This document shows positions 6,657 through 15,230 of a DNA stretch of 23,193 nucleotides, piece after piece. The stretch's first letter is position 1, and each line of letters opens with the position of its first letter. This DNA is from Bacteroidota bacterium (GTDB lineage Bacteria > Bacteroidota > Bacteroidia > Flavobacteriales > Flavobacteriaceae): assembly GCA_947483095.1 (NCBI GenBank), contig CANKLD010000011.1, positions 1-23,193 of the forward strand, given 5' to 3'. The notes under the pieces were generated by a model. The model did no database searches. It was given only the letters and a program-made list of their open reading frames with translations, and was not told where the DNA came from. The position numbers and the translations under genes were made by a program.

Positions 6657-8366
6657 TTAAGCAGTTAATTCTACTATTTTACTATCACCAACCAAAGATA
6701 CCTTTACCAATCCGTGTTTTGACAAACCTTTCATTGCAGCATCCCATTTTTTACCGCTCAAATCTGATTTTATTTTCAAAACCCCCAAATCCATTTTGTT
6801 GTTAGTGGTTTTTAATAAATCTATAATTAACTTTTCTTCTTCTAAAAGTTCAATTTGAACTTGTTTTTTCTCAGGACGCATTTGAGGAAAAAACAATACT
6901 TCTTGAATAGAAGAATTATTGGTTAAATACATCATCAATCGATCCATTCCAATTCCCAATCCAGAAGTTGGAGGCATTCCATATTCCAAAGCACGAAGAA
7001 AATCTTCATCAATAAATTCCGTAGCTTCGTCATCCCCTTTTTCGGCCAATTTTAATTGGTGTTCAAAACGTTCTCGTTGGTCAATAGGGTCATTCAATTC
7101 AGAATAGGCATTGGCAACTTCCTTACCGCAAACCATCAATTCAAAACGCTCTGTCAATTCAGGATTGTCACGGTGCGATTTACACAAAGGCGACATTTCC
7201 TTTGGATAATCAGTAATAAAAGTTGGCTGAATATAATTTCCTTCGCATTTAGCCCCAAAAATTTCATCAATCAATTTTCCTTTACCCATTGTAGTATCCA
7301 CGTCAATTCCCATTCCTCTCGCCGCGTCAAATAATTCTGTTTCTGACTTCCCAGAAATATCAAAACCTGTAAAATGCTTGATAGAATCGGTCATGGTTAC
7401 TCTTGCGTAAGGCGCTTTGAAGTTTACTTGGTGTTCGCCAAAAGTAGCTTCCGAAGTTCCGTTTACAGCAACGGCGCAATGTTCCAATAAATTTTCGGTG
7501 AATGTCATCATCCAATTGTAGTCTTTGTAGGCTACATATATTTCCATGGCCGTAAATTCAGGATTATGAGTTCTATCCATTCCTTCATTTCTAAAGTTTT
7601 TAGAAAACTCATAAACCCCTTCAAAACCTCCAACAATTAATCTTTTTAAATACAATTCATTTGCAATTCTCATGTACAATGGAATGTCTAACGAATTGTG
7701 GTGCGTCATAAACGGACGAGCCGCAGCACCACCCGGAATAGGTTGTAAAACAGGCGTTTCCACTTCCAAATAGCCTTGTTCATTAAAGAAAGAACGCATC
7801 GCATTGAACAATTTTGTTCTTTTAATAAACGTTTCTTTCACGTGGTCGTTCACCGTCAAATCTACATAGCGACGGCGGTATCTTTGCTCAGGATCTGCAA
7901 AAGCATCGTGCGTTTTTCCGTCAGCATCTGTTTTTACAACAGGAAGGGGTTTCAAGGCTTTCGCCAAAACTGTTAATCCATAAACATGAACCGAAATTTC
8001 GCCTACTTGTGTTTTGAAAACCGTTCCACGAATTCCGATAAAGTCACCAATGTCCAATAGTTTTTTGAAAACCACATTGTACATTGTTTTTTCATCATCA
8101 TTAGAAATATCGTCTCTCGAAACATAAATTTGAATCCGTCCTTCAGAATCTTTAAGTTCCGCAAATGAAGCCTTTCCCATGATTCTCTTCCCCATCAAAC
8201 GGCCCGCTAGAACTACTTCCTTGCCTTCAAATTTTTCGAAATCGGATAAGATTTCGCTTGAATAAGCGGTGGTTACAAACTCATTTGCAGGATAAGGGTC
8301 AATTCCCAAATTGCGTAGTTCTTGAAGTGCCTCTCTACGAAGTATTTCTTGCTCGGATAATGCCAT
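6657..8366 (-). CDS. lysS: Lysyl-tRNA synthetase, class II, with C-terminal extension
   Basis: This encodes 569 residues. It charges tRNA-Lys with lysine in the cytoplasm. An N-terminal anticodon-binding OB fold spans about 50-140 (VVLAGRLMGKRIMGKASFAEL). The class II catalytic core follows: motif 2 at about 257-272 (KNFRNEGMDRTHNPEF) and motif 3 at about 469-482 (GLGIGMDRLMMYLT). The canonical bacterial enzyme ends shortly after the FFPQMRPEK block (492-500). Here a further ~69 residues follow, a helical, basic extension seen in Bacteroidota LysRS. The start is supported by a consensus promoter at 8388-8417, about 20 bp upstream. The gene diverges from lipB. Confidence 0.97.
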   Translation of the reverse strand: MALSEQEILRREALQELRNLGIDPYPANEFVTTAYSSEILSDFEKFEGKEVVLAGRLMGKRIMGKASFAELKDSEGRIQIYVSRDDISNDDEKTMYNVVFKKLLDIGDFIGIRGTVFKTQVGEISVHVYGLTVLAKALKPLPVVKTDADGKTHDAFADPEQRYRRRYVDLTVNDHVKETFIKRTKLFNAMRSFFNEQGYLEVETPVLQPIPGGAAARPFMTHHNSLDIPLYMRIANELYLKRLIVGGFEGVYEFSKNFRNEGMDRTHNPEFTAMEIYVAYKDYNWMMTFTENLLEHCAVAVNGTSEATFGEHQVNFKAPYARVTMTDSIKHFTGFDISGKSETELFDAARGMGIDVDTTMGKGKLIDEIFGAKCEGNYIQPTFITDYPKEMSPLCKSHRDNPELTERFELMVCGKEVANAYSELNDPIDQRERFEHQLKLAEKGDDEATEFIDEDFLRALEYGMPPTSGLGIGMDRLMMYLTNNSSIQEVLFFPQMRPEKKQVQIELLEEEKLIIDLLKTTNNKMDLGVLKIKSDLSGKKWDAAMKGLSKHGLVKVSLVGDSKIVELTA

Positions 8367-8387
8367 TGTGATTTATTTTTAAGATAG

Positions 8388-8417
8388 CAAAGATAGTTAA
8401 ATTTGAAAATGTAGCAA
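8388..8417 (-). promoter_or_regulatory. lysS promoter (TTG-N19-TATCTTTG)
   Basis: On the reverse strand TTG (8415-8417) and TATCTTTG (8388-8395) are separated by 19 bp, which matches the Bacteroidota housekeeping sigma consensus TTG...TAnnTTTG. The -7 box ends 21 bp before the lysS ATG, leaving a leader of about 16 nt. The -33 element sits inside an AATTTGAAAAT-type repeat. Confidence 0.75.
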
Positions 8418-8442
8418 TTTGAAAATTTGAAAATTAATTTGA
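8399..8442. repeat. AATTTGAAAAT degenerate tandem repeat
   Basis: The motif AATTTGAAAA occurs at about 8400, 8416 and 8425 in a 40-bp stretch between the lysS and lipB promoters, partly overlapping the lysS -33 element. Short repeats of this kind are scattered in Flavobacterium intergenic DNA. Confidence 0.5.
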
Positions 8443-8456
8443 CTTTCTATTTAAAG

Positions 8457-8485
8457 TTGATTTAGTATTAAACTTTGTAACTTTG
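8457..8485 (+). promoter_or_regulatory. lipB promoter (TTG-N18-TAACTTTG)
   Basis: TTG (8457-8459) and TAACTTTG (8478-8485) are 18 bp apart, matching the Bacteroidota consensus. The -7 box ends 17 bp before the lipB ATG. Together with the lysS promoter it forms a divergent pair about 40 bp apart. Confidence 0.75.
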
Positions 8486-8502
8486 CAAATCAATTAAACG
8501 CA

Positions 8503-9201
8503 ATGAACAAAAACATCCAATTTCAAGATTTAGGATTGAAAGATTACAAAGCCACATGGCAATACCAGGAGGAATTGTTCAAGGGAATTGTAGATTTGAA
8601 AATTCAGAATAGGAGAGAGGAAACCGATTTAGAGACCCCAAATTACTTTTTGTTTGTGGAACATCCTCACGTTTATACATTAGGTAAAAGTGGTTCATTA
8701 GAAAATTTGCTCTTATCTGAAAAACAATTGGAAGCCAGAGGAGCTGCTTTTTACAAAATAAATCGCGGAGGAGATATTACCTATCACGGACCTGGTCAAA
8801 TAGTGGGTTATCCCATATTAGATTTAGATAATTTTTTTACAGATATTCATAAGTATTTGCGCTTTCTTGAGCAGGTTGTAATTCTCACTTTAGCCGACTA
8901 TACTATAATAGGTTCAAGAAGTGAAGGAGAAACGGGTGTTTGGCTTGATGTTGGAACTCCATTTGCAAGGAAAATTTGCGCTTTGGGAGTTCGAGCTTCA
9001 CGTTGGGTGACGATGCACGGATTTGCTTTAAATGTGAATTCCGATTTGGGTTATTTTGACAATATTATTCCGTGCGGAATTAAAGGAAAAGCAGTTACTT
9101 CTTTAAATGTAGAATTGGGCGTTGAAAAAGTGGACGAACAAGAAGTGAAAGATAGAATTTTGAAACACTTTTCAGTTTTATTTGAAAGTGAATTTATTTA
9201 A
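8503..9201 (+). CDS. lipB: Octanoyltransferase (lipoate biosynthesis)
   Basis: This is a 232-residue LipB. It moves the octanoyl group from acyl carrier protein to lipoyl domains, the first step of lipoate assembly in the cytoplasm. The family signature RGGDITYHGPGQ lies at 88-99. The catalytic pair is visible: Lys157 in ARKICALGVR and Cys191 in IIPCGIKGKAVTS. The length and ends look complete. The promoter at 8457-8485 gives a short leader. The stop codon TAA forms the first bases of an 18-nt intergenic repeat (see 9197-9584). No lipA is adjacent. Confidence 0.96.
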   Translation: MNKNIQFQDLGLKDYKATWQYQEELFKGIVDLKIQNRREETDLETPNYFLFVEHPHVYTLGKSGSLENLLLSEKQLEARGAAFYKINRGGDITYHGPGQIVGYPILDLDNFFTDIHKYLRFLEQVVILTLADYTIIGSRSEGETGVWLDVGTPFARKICALGVRASRWVTMHGFALNVNSDLGYFDNIIPCGIKGKAVTSLNVELGVEKVDEQEVKDRILKHFSVLFESEFI

Positions 9202-9584
9202 CCACAAAAGGCACTAAGTTTTTTAGCCACGAATTACACAAATTAGCACAAATTTAAAAAGTCTATTATCTCTTCGTCTTTTTTTTAACCACAAAAGGCA
9301 CAAAGGTTTTTAACAAAGGGCGCAAAGAAATTATTTTAAATTTTGAATTTTAAATTATTTGAAACGATAATCGCACTTTCGACCTTTGACTTTCGACTAT
9401 TTTCTTTAACCGCAAAGAGCGCAAAGTTTTCACAAAGTTCACAAGGAAAGCAAAGAAAAGAATCGTTAATTCAGTTATTTTAAAATCCGTTTAATCTGTG
9501 TTAATCTGTGGCAAAAAATCTTTCTCTTTTGACTTTAAGACTTTTGACTTTCGACAGTTCCCCCCTTGGGGGCTAGGGGGCTTG
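9197..9584. repeat. Intergenic mosaic of Flavobacterium-type short repeats
   Basis: This gene-free stretch is built of several short repeat families. TTTAACCACAAAAGGCAC occurs exactly twice (9197-9214 and 9284-9301), with a divergent third copy at 9405-9426 (TTTAACCGCAAAGAGCGC...). TTTGACTTTCGAC occurs at 9385-9397 and 9543-9555. TTAATCTGTG is tandemly doubled at 9491-9510. GTCTATTATCTCTTCGTCT (9261-9279) is the exact reverse complement of copies at 22860 and 22890. A G/C-rich block (9560-9592) closes the stretch. I see no reading frame worth calling and no clear terminator for lipB. Confidence 0.75.
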
Positions 9585-9592
9585 TTAGGGGG
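9560..9592. repeat. G/C-rich palindromic repeat overlapping the rnhB stop
   Basis: CCCCCC TT GGGGG at 9560-9572 is followed by two further GGGGG blocks separated by CTA and CTTGTTA. On the reverse strand this reads CCCCCTAA, CCCCCTAG, CCCCC and GGGGGG in series. In a genome this AT-rich it stands out sharply and resembles REP-like C-rich repeats found in Flavobacterium intergenic DNA. It supplies the last codons (Thr-Pro-stop) of rnhB. Confidence 0.6.
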
Positions 9593-10223
9593 TCAACCGA
9601 AACGTTAACCGATGGTATTTCGTAACGCCATATTTTAAAATCGCCGCTCGGTGTTCTTTAGTTGGGTAGCCTTTATTTTGTTTCCAATTGTACATTGGGA
9701 ATTCTTCGTGAATTATAGCCATGTAGTCATCGCGGAACGTTTTTGCTAATATGGAAGCAGCTGCAATACTCATGTATTTTGAATCTCCTTTTATGATGGA
9801 GGTGCTTGGAATTGACTTAATTAATTTAAGTTCTTCGGTGGTGAATATTTTACCTATTGTATTAGAATGACTTCCTTTTGAAATTAATGGCCGGTTTCCA
9901 TCTACTATAATATGTTGGGGAATTTTATTTAATTTTAATATAGTTTCTTGCATCGCTTTTAAAGAAGCATTTAATATATTAATTTCATCAATTATTAAAG
10001 GTTCAATATGGGTAACCGAATAGGATATCGCTTTTTCTGTAATAATGGGTCGTAATGCAAACCTATTTTTCTCAGAAAGTAATTTAGAATCGTTAAGTAA
10101 ATTATTTGTAAAATTATCAGGAAGAATTACAGCAGCAGCAGTAACAGGACCCGCAATACACCCACGACCAGCCTCATCTGTCCCGGCCTCAATACAATTC
10201 TCTAAAAAATGGCTTCTTAACAT
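9585..10223 (-). CDS. rnhB: Ribonuclease HII
   Basis: This 212-residue RNase HII removes ribonucleotides from DNA and cuts RNA in RNA-DNA hybrids. The active-site carboxylates are visible: Asp16 and Glu17 in [14 protein letters not shown], Asp108 in IIVDGNRPL, and Asp147 in [29 protein letters not shown] (44-54) and the C-terminal [23 protein letters not shown] are also typical. The final residues and stop (CGG TTG ACC CCC TAA) are formed by a G/C-rich repeat, so the natural C-terminus may have been slightly altered. The essential core is complete. The neighbouring divergent susC operon is functionally unrelated. Confidence 0.96.
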   Translation of the reverse strand: MLRSHFLENCIEAGTDEAGRGCIAGPVTAAAVILPDNFTNNLLNDSKLLSEKNRFALRPIITEKAISYSVTHIEPLIIDEINILNASLKAMQETILKLNKIPQHIIVDGNRPLISKGSHSNTIGKIFTTEELKLIKSIPSTSIIKGDSKYMSIAAASILAKTFRDDYMAIIHEEFPMYNWKQNKGYPTKEHRAAILKYGVTKYHRLTFRLTP

Positions 10224-10363
10224 TAAATTAATTTTGAATAATTCACTACAAAACTAAGGAATTTGTTTGTTAATAGTTAAGTTTTAACCCCAGTAATCAT
10301 TAATAATTCACCCAATTGGAAATAACTTTGATTATGTTAAAGTTTATTTTTTTTTAATAAAGT

Positions 10364-10394
10364 TTGTTTTATTAAGAAATTAGTAAGAAATTTG
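10364..10394 (+). promoter_or_regulatory. Possible susC promoter and adjacent 8-bp palindrome
   Basis: TTG (10364-10366) and GAAATTTG (10387-10394, one mismatch to TAnnTTTG) are 20 bp apart, putting the transcription start about 22 nt before susC. TTAATAAA (10354-10361) and TTTATTAA (10368-10375) form an inverted repeat across the -33 element and could be a regulator site. A second TAACTTTG box at 10323-10330 has no good -33 partner. Confidence 0.4.
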
Positions 10395-10422
10395 CATTAT
10401 AACTAACTCAAACAAAAATAAT

Positions 10423-13400
10423 ATGAGATCAAAGTTCAAATGGATTTATACGCTACTTATAGCGTTAACTATGCAGCTCTCTTATGCACAAGAGAAAACT
10501 GTTACAGGTAAGGTGACTGATAATTCAGGTCCTTTACCGGGTGTGAATGTTGTTGTTCAAGGTTCAAAAACTGGAACACAAACTGATGTTGATGGAAAAT
10601 TTTCTATCAAAACAAAAGTGGGAGATGTTTTAATTTTCTCTTTTGTTGGAATGACTGACACTACTGCTAAAGTAGGTGCTTCAAGTACTGTAAATGTAAA
10701 AATGCAGGATGGAGTAAAACTTGAAGAAGTTGTTGTTGTGGGATACCGAACTGTAACAACCCAGTCTTTTACGGGATCCGCCAAACAAGTTAAATCTGAA
10801 AATATTGACAGAAAAAATGTGTCAAATATTTCTCAGGCGTTAGCAGGTGAAATTGCAGGTGTTAGAGTTATAAATACTTCTGGACAACCGGGTTCTTCAG
10901 CAACTATACGTGTTCGTGGTATTGGTTCAGTTAACGGTAACAGATCACCTCTTTATGTGGTTGATGGAATACCTTACAGTGGAACATTAAATTCAATAAA
11001 TCCAAATGATATTGAAACAACTACGGTTTTAAAAGATGCGGAAGCAACAGCAATATTTGGTTCACGAGGAGCTAATGGTGTAATTCTTCTTTCAACAAAA
11101 AAAGGTAAGGCTAACAATAGTTATATTGAAGTTGAATCGAAAATGGGGGTAAATTTTTCTTACTTGCCTAGATATAATACCATTAAATCTCCTGAAAAAT
11201 ATATTCAGTATTCATGGGAGTCATTATTGAATCAAGGGGTTTACACTAATGGATTATCACCATTAAATGCTATTGCTTATGCGAATGCATCTTTATTTGA
11301 TCCTAATGAAGGAGGTATAGATCCAACTTATAATATGTGGAATGTTGCCAGTGGAGCTGATTTGATTGATTCGACTACTAGACAGGTTAAATCAGGCGTG
11401 ACTAGGAGATACACTCCAGAGAATTGGGCAGATTATGGTTTCCAGAATTCTATTCGTCAGGAAGTTAATATGACTATGGGTGGTGGAGAAGGGAAAACAA
11501 AATATTTCTCATCTATAGGATATTTAAATGATAAAGGATATATAGCAAATTCAGATTTTTCACGTATTACAACTCGTTTAAATGTATCTCATCAGGTAAA
11601 GCCTTGGTTGTCAGGAAGTGCAAATTTAGGATATACTAATTCAACAACAAATACCAACGGACAATCTTCAGATTCAGGAAGTGTGTTTTGGTTTGTTGAT
11701 AATTTACCTTCAATTTATCCATTATTTGAACGTGATGCTTCTGGTGCAATAATTCAAGATCCGATATATGGTGGTGGATTATATGACTATGGTTTGACTA
11801 GAGGTTTTGGAGGTTTGACAAATTCAATTTCTGATGCGATTCGAAGTGTTAATGAAACGAAACGTCATGAACTTAATATGAATACGTCTTTAGATTTTAA
11901 AATTACAGATTATTTGAATTTTGAAACACGTTTTGGAGCTCAATACTATAATAATTCATATACAAATCAGGAAAATCCTTTTTACGGACCATCTGCATCT
12001 CAAAATGGATCTGTTTACAAACAAAAAACAGAGCTGTTGAATTATAACTTCCAAAAATTATTACGCTTCAAAAAGGCTTTTGGTAATCATAAAATAGATG
12101 GTCTTTTAGCTCATGAAAATACAAATTATGAGAATGGAGTTCTTACTGCTTCGAAGTATAATTTATTAAACCCTGATGGAACTGAATTAGGAAATGCTGT
12201 AGTAAGTAATCCTTCAGATTCATATGTTGATAGATTTACATTAGAAAGTGTTTTTGGTCAGCTATCTTATAACTACAAAGACACCTATTTCTTGTCCGGA
12301 ACTGTAAGAAGGGATGGTTCTTCAAGATTCCTAAACCAAAAATGGGGTACTTTTGGATCAGTTGGAGCTGGTTGGGTTGTTTCAAACGAAGCATTTTTAA
12401 GTAAAGCAAATTTGTTGAAATTCTTAAAATTAAAAGCTAGTTACGGAATAATAGGTGATCAAGCCGGAGCCTCTTTATATTCTGGATATGATTTATATTC
12501 TGCAAGCAATTTGAATGATCAAGTTTCTATTACTTTTAGTACAAAAGGAAATCCAGATTTAACTTGGGAAAAGTCGAATATGTTTCAAACAGGTATTGAA
12601 TTTAAATTAGGTAATTTTTTAGATGTCAATCTTGAATATTATAACAAAGTTACAGACAATCTTTTCTTTAACAGACGTGTAGGGCCATCAGTTGGTTACG
12701 CTTCAATTTTAGTAAATGATGGTAAATTGTTGAATACAGGTTTAGAATTTGATGCAACAGTACATTTACTAAAAGGAAATGATTATTTCTTAGATTTATC
12801 TGTTAATGGTGAACTTATTAAAAACGAATTGACGCGTATGCCAATTGATCCGGCTACCGGAAAAGAAAAAATCATTGACATAGATGGTATTTATGGCAGA
12901 TCTGTTGGACATTCTATTTATGATTTTTATATGAGAGAATGGGCAGGAGTTGATCCTACAGACGGTCGTTCACAATGGAATGCATACTACTTTGATGCTA
13001 ATACTAATGGTGTAAAAGACGCCACAGAGACTTTTATTACTTCAATGGAAGAATACGTTAAAACTAATCCTAATAATGTTAGTGGTATTGTTCAAACTGT
13101 TACTAAAACATATAGTAATGCTGCAACTAAATACGTTGGGAAATCAGCAGTACCAGATGTACGTGGTGCATTCAATTTAAGTTCAGGTTTCAAAGGATTT
13201 GATTTTTCCGTTCAATTCTTGTACAGTTTTGGTGGTTATTCTTATGATGGAGCTTATGCAGGTTTAATGGGTACTGGTCAAGCAGGTTCAAACAATTGGC
13301 ATGAAGACATTCAAGCTCGTTGGCAAAAACCAGGAGATGTGACAAATGTTCCTAGATTATCAAATGGTAATGATCCAAATGCAATCTCTTCTTCAACTCG

Positions 13401-13641
13401 TTTTCTTACTAAAGCGGATTACATCTCTTTAAATAATATTAAAGTTGGTTATACTCTTCCAAATAAGTTTGTTTCTAAAATTGGTTTGGCTAGTTTAAAT
13501 TTTTGGGCATCTGGAGATAATCTATGGTTGATGTCTGAAAGAAATGGTTTTAATCCATCAACAAGTGAGGCGGGTTCTTCTGATACATACCGTTATTCAC
13601 CTCTATCTACAGTTTCTTTTGGAGCTCGTGTTAAATTTTAA
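10423..13641 (+). CDS. SusC/RagA-type TonB-dependent outer-membrane transporter
   Basis: This 1072-residue outer-membrane protein imports a large ligand using TonB energy, with a SusD-type lid. A signal peptide (about 1-22, LSYAQ) is followed by a carboxypeptidase-regulatory-like beta-sandwich (about 25-95, KVTDNSGPLPGVNVVVQGSKTG). Next come a LEEVVVVGYRT segment (100-110) and the plug domain (about 112-230) with VRGIGSVNGNRSPLYVVDG and GSRGANGVILLSTKKGK. A long beta-barrel runs to the C-terminal aromatic SFGARVKF. The susD partner starts 13 bp later. No glycoside hydrolase, anti-sigma factor or hybrid sensor lies next to the pair, so the substrate (glycan, peptide or other) cannot be predicted. 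Confidence 0.95.
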   Translation: MRSKFKWIYTLLIALTMQLSYAQEKTVTGKVTDNSGPLPGVNVVVQGSKTGTQTDVDGKFSIKTKVGDVLIFSFVGMTDTTAKVGASSTVNVKMQDGVKLEEVVVVGYRTVTTQSFTGSAKQVKSENIDRKNVSNISQALAGEIAGVRVINTSGQPGSSATIRVRGIGSVNGNRSPLYVVDGIPYSGTLNSINPNDIETTTVLKDAEATAIFGSRGANGVILLSTKKGKANNSYIEVESKMGVNFSYLPRYNTIKSPEKYIQYSWESLLNQGVYTNGLSPLNAIAYANASLFDPNEGGIDPTYNMWNVASGADLIDSTTRQVKSGVTRRYTPENWADYGFQNSIRQEVNMTMGGGEGKTKYFSSIGYLNDKGYIANSDFSRITTRLNVSHQVKPWLSGSANLGYTNSTTNTNGQSSDSGSVFWFVDNLPSIYPLFERDASGAIIQDPIYGGGLYDYGLTRGFGGLTNSISDAIRSVNETKRHELNMNTSLDFKITDYLNFETRFGAQYYNNSYTNQENPFYGPSASQNGSVYKQKTELLNYNFQKLLRFKKAFGNHKIDGLLAHENTNYENGVLTASKYNLLNPDGTELGNAVVSNPSDSYVDRFTLESVFGQLSYNYKDTYFLSGTVRRDGSSRFLNQKWGTFGSVGAGWVVSNEAFLSKANLLKFLKLKASYGIIGDQAGASLYSGYDLYSASNLNDQVSITFSTKGNPDLTWEKSNMFQTGIEFKLGNFLDVNLEYYNKVTDNLFFNRRVGPSVGYASILVNDGKLLNTGLEFDATVHLLKGNDYFLDLSVNGELIKNELTRMPIDPATGKEKIIDIDGIYGRSVGHSIYDFYMREWAGVDPTDGRSQWNAYYFDANTNGVKDATETFITSMEEYVKTNPNNVSGIVQTVTKTYSNAATKYVGKSAVPDVRGAFNLSSGFKGFDFSVQFLYSFGGYSYDGAYAGLMGTGQAGSNNWHEDIQARWQKPGDVTNVPRLSNGNDPNAISSSTRFLTKADYISLNNIKVGYTLPNKFVSKIGLASLNFWASGDNLWLMSERNGFNPSTSEAGSSDTYRYSPLSTVSFGARVKF

Positions 13642-13654
13642 AAAATAAATAATT

Positions 13655-15148
13655 ATGAAAAAAGTACTAATATTTAATTTACTCCTTTCAGTATTTCTAG
13701 TTTCTTGTGAAGCAGATTACTTAGATACGCTTCCTGATGGATCGACTACAACTGAAGGGCAACTATCAGATATAGCAGAAGTAAATCCCAAAATTTTAGA
13801 GGGTTTATTGTCTGGAATATATTCTAATATGTATAATACAGGAACTGGTGGTACATCCGATCATACTGACTTTGGTCAGAAAGGTGTAGACATCACCCTA
13901 GATTTATTGAGTTCTGATATGGCTTACCAAGCTAACAATTACGGTTGGTATGCAAGTATAACACAATTGACCGCTACTCCTAATTTTGCTAATAATGAAA
14001 ATTATAAGCCATGGAGATATTATTACAGAATCATTAATGGTGCTAATCAGGTTATTGATGCCCTTGGTGGTACTAATGCAGTTCCGGTACAACAAGATGC
14101 AAAATACATCATGGGTCAGGCAAAAGCGTTACGTGCTTATGGTTATTTCTATCTATCACAAATGTATCAGGTTTCTTATGATGCGAATGCATTGATATTA
14201 CCAATTTATACCGATTCAAAAGTCCCAAATCAACCAAAGAGTAGTGCTGCAGATGTATATGCTTTGATGATTAGTGATTTGACACAATCTATTGCATATT
14301 TAAATGGTTATGCACGTCCGGCAAAATTCAATATTGATCAAAATGTTGCTAAAGGCCTACTAGCATATGTATATGCTGCTCGTGGTACATCAGCTGATTT
14401 AACAAATGTTGTTTCTTTAACAAACGATATTTTAGCTGCTTATCCATTGACAACTAAAAGTCAATCGACAGGTATTATAACTGCTGGTGTTTTGACTAAT
14501 CCTGATTCTGGTTTCAACAATGTAAATACTCCTAGTTGGATGTGGGGTGTTGATTTAACTAATGCCATCAATCTTGATTTAGTTTCGTGGTGGGGACAAA
14601 TGGATTTTTTTACGTACAGTTATGCATGGGCAGGAGATCCTAAAAATATCGATAGAAATTTGTTTCTTTCTATCGCTACCACCGATATTAGAAAATTGCA
14701 ATTTTCTGCATCTGGTAGACCCTCAGCTAAATTTTTCGATGCTGATCGTGTAATCGGAGGACAAAGAGTCATTGAATCGGATTATATTTATATGAGATCG
14801 GATGAGTTTTTGCTTATGAATGCTGAAGCAAATGCTAAGTTAAACAATGATGCTACTGCGATTACTAGTCTTAAACAATTATTAGATCTTCGTTTCGCTA
14901 CTACAGCTGACTACGCATATGTTGATGCTTTGAGCGGAACTTCATTAAAAGATGAAATTTACAAGCAAACCCGTACTGAATTATGGGGTGAAGGAAAAAT
15001 TTATTTGGCAATGAAACGTAATAAAAAATCGAGTACTAGAGCTACAAACCATCTTTATTTGAAGGGTGCGACTTTTTCTTATGACGATCCTCGTTTGTCA
15101 TTTTTAATTCCACAAATAGAAGTTTTGAATAATCCTTTTATTGATTAA
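13655..15148 (+). CDS. RagB/SusD family nutrient-uptake lipoprotein
   Basis: This 497-residue surface lipoprotein forms the lid of the SusC-type transporter encoded just upstream. The lipobox FLVSC places the lipidated Cys at residue 18. The N-terminal EADYLDTLPDGS and the helical region with GQAKALRAYGYFYLSQMYQ are typical SusD features (TPR-like helices around 130-180). The C-terminal LWGEGKIYLAMKRNKKS and the proline/asparagine-rich end also fit the family. Its length is on the short side of the usual 500-600. The stop is followed by a strong terminator, which closes the two-gene operon. Confidence 0.94.
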   Translation: MKKVLIFNLLLSVFLVSCEADYLDTLPDGSTTTEGQLSDIAEVNPKILEGLLSGIYSNMYNTGTGGTSDHTDFGQKGVDITLDLLSSDMAYQANNYGWYASITQLTATPNFANNENYKPWRYYYRIINGANQVIDALGGTNAVPVQQDAKYIMGQAKALRAYGYFYLSQMYQVSYDANALILPIYTDSKVPNQPKSSAADVYALMISDLTQSIAYLNGYARPAKFNIDQNVAKGLLAYVYAARGTSADLTNVVSLTNDILAAYPLTTKSQSTGIITAGVLTNPDSGFNNVNTPSWMWGVDLTNAINLDLVSWWGQMDFFTYSYAWAGDPKNIDRNLFLSIATTDIRKLQFSASGRPSAKFFDADRVIGGQRVIESDYIYMRSDEFLLMNAEANAKLNNDATAITSLKQLLDLRFATTADYAYVDALSGTSLKDEIYKQTRTELWGEGKIYLAMKRNKKSSTRATNHLYLKGATFSYDDPRLSFLIPQIEVLNNPFID

Positions 15149-15166
15149 CAATAATATAGATTTATT

Positions 15167-15197
15167 AAACCACTCTTTTTAAGAGTGGTTTTTTTTT
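15167..15197 (+). terminator. Rho-independent terminator of susC-susD
   Basis: An 11-bp perfect stem (AAACCACTCTT at 15167-15177 with AAGAGTGGTTT at 15181-15191) with a TTT loop is followed by an unbroken T run to 15197. It lies 19 bp after the susD stop. Confidence 0.92.
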
Positions 15198-15230
15198 ACC
15201 CCTATTTTACCTAACTTTATTTATAAATAG

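Noticed and set aside
6919..7976. Three + strand reading frames of 62-92 codons inside lysS
   Set aside because: They lie antisense within an intact, clearly recognised lysS and have no promoter or family resemblance.
9197..9426. Possible CRISPR-like spaced repeats
   Set aside because: Only two exact copies plus a divergent one, at uneven distances of 87 and 121 bp, with other repeat families between them.
10045..10257. 70-codon + strand frame over the rnhB start
   Set aside because: It is antisense to the conserved RNase HII active-site region and its protein looks like a translation shadow.
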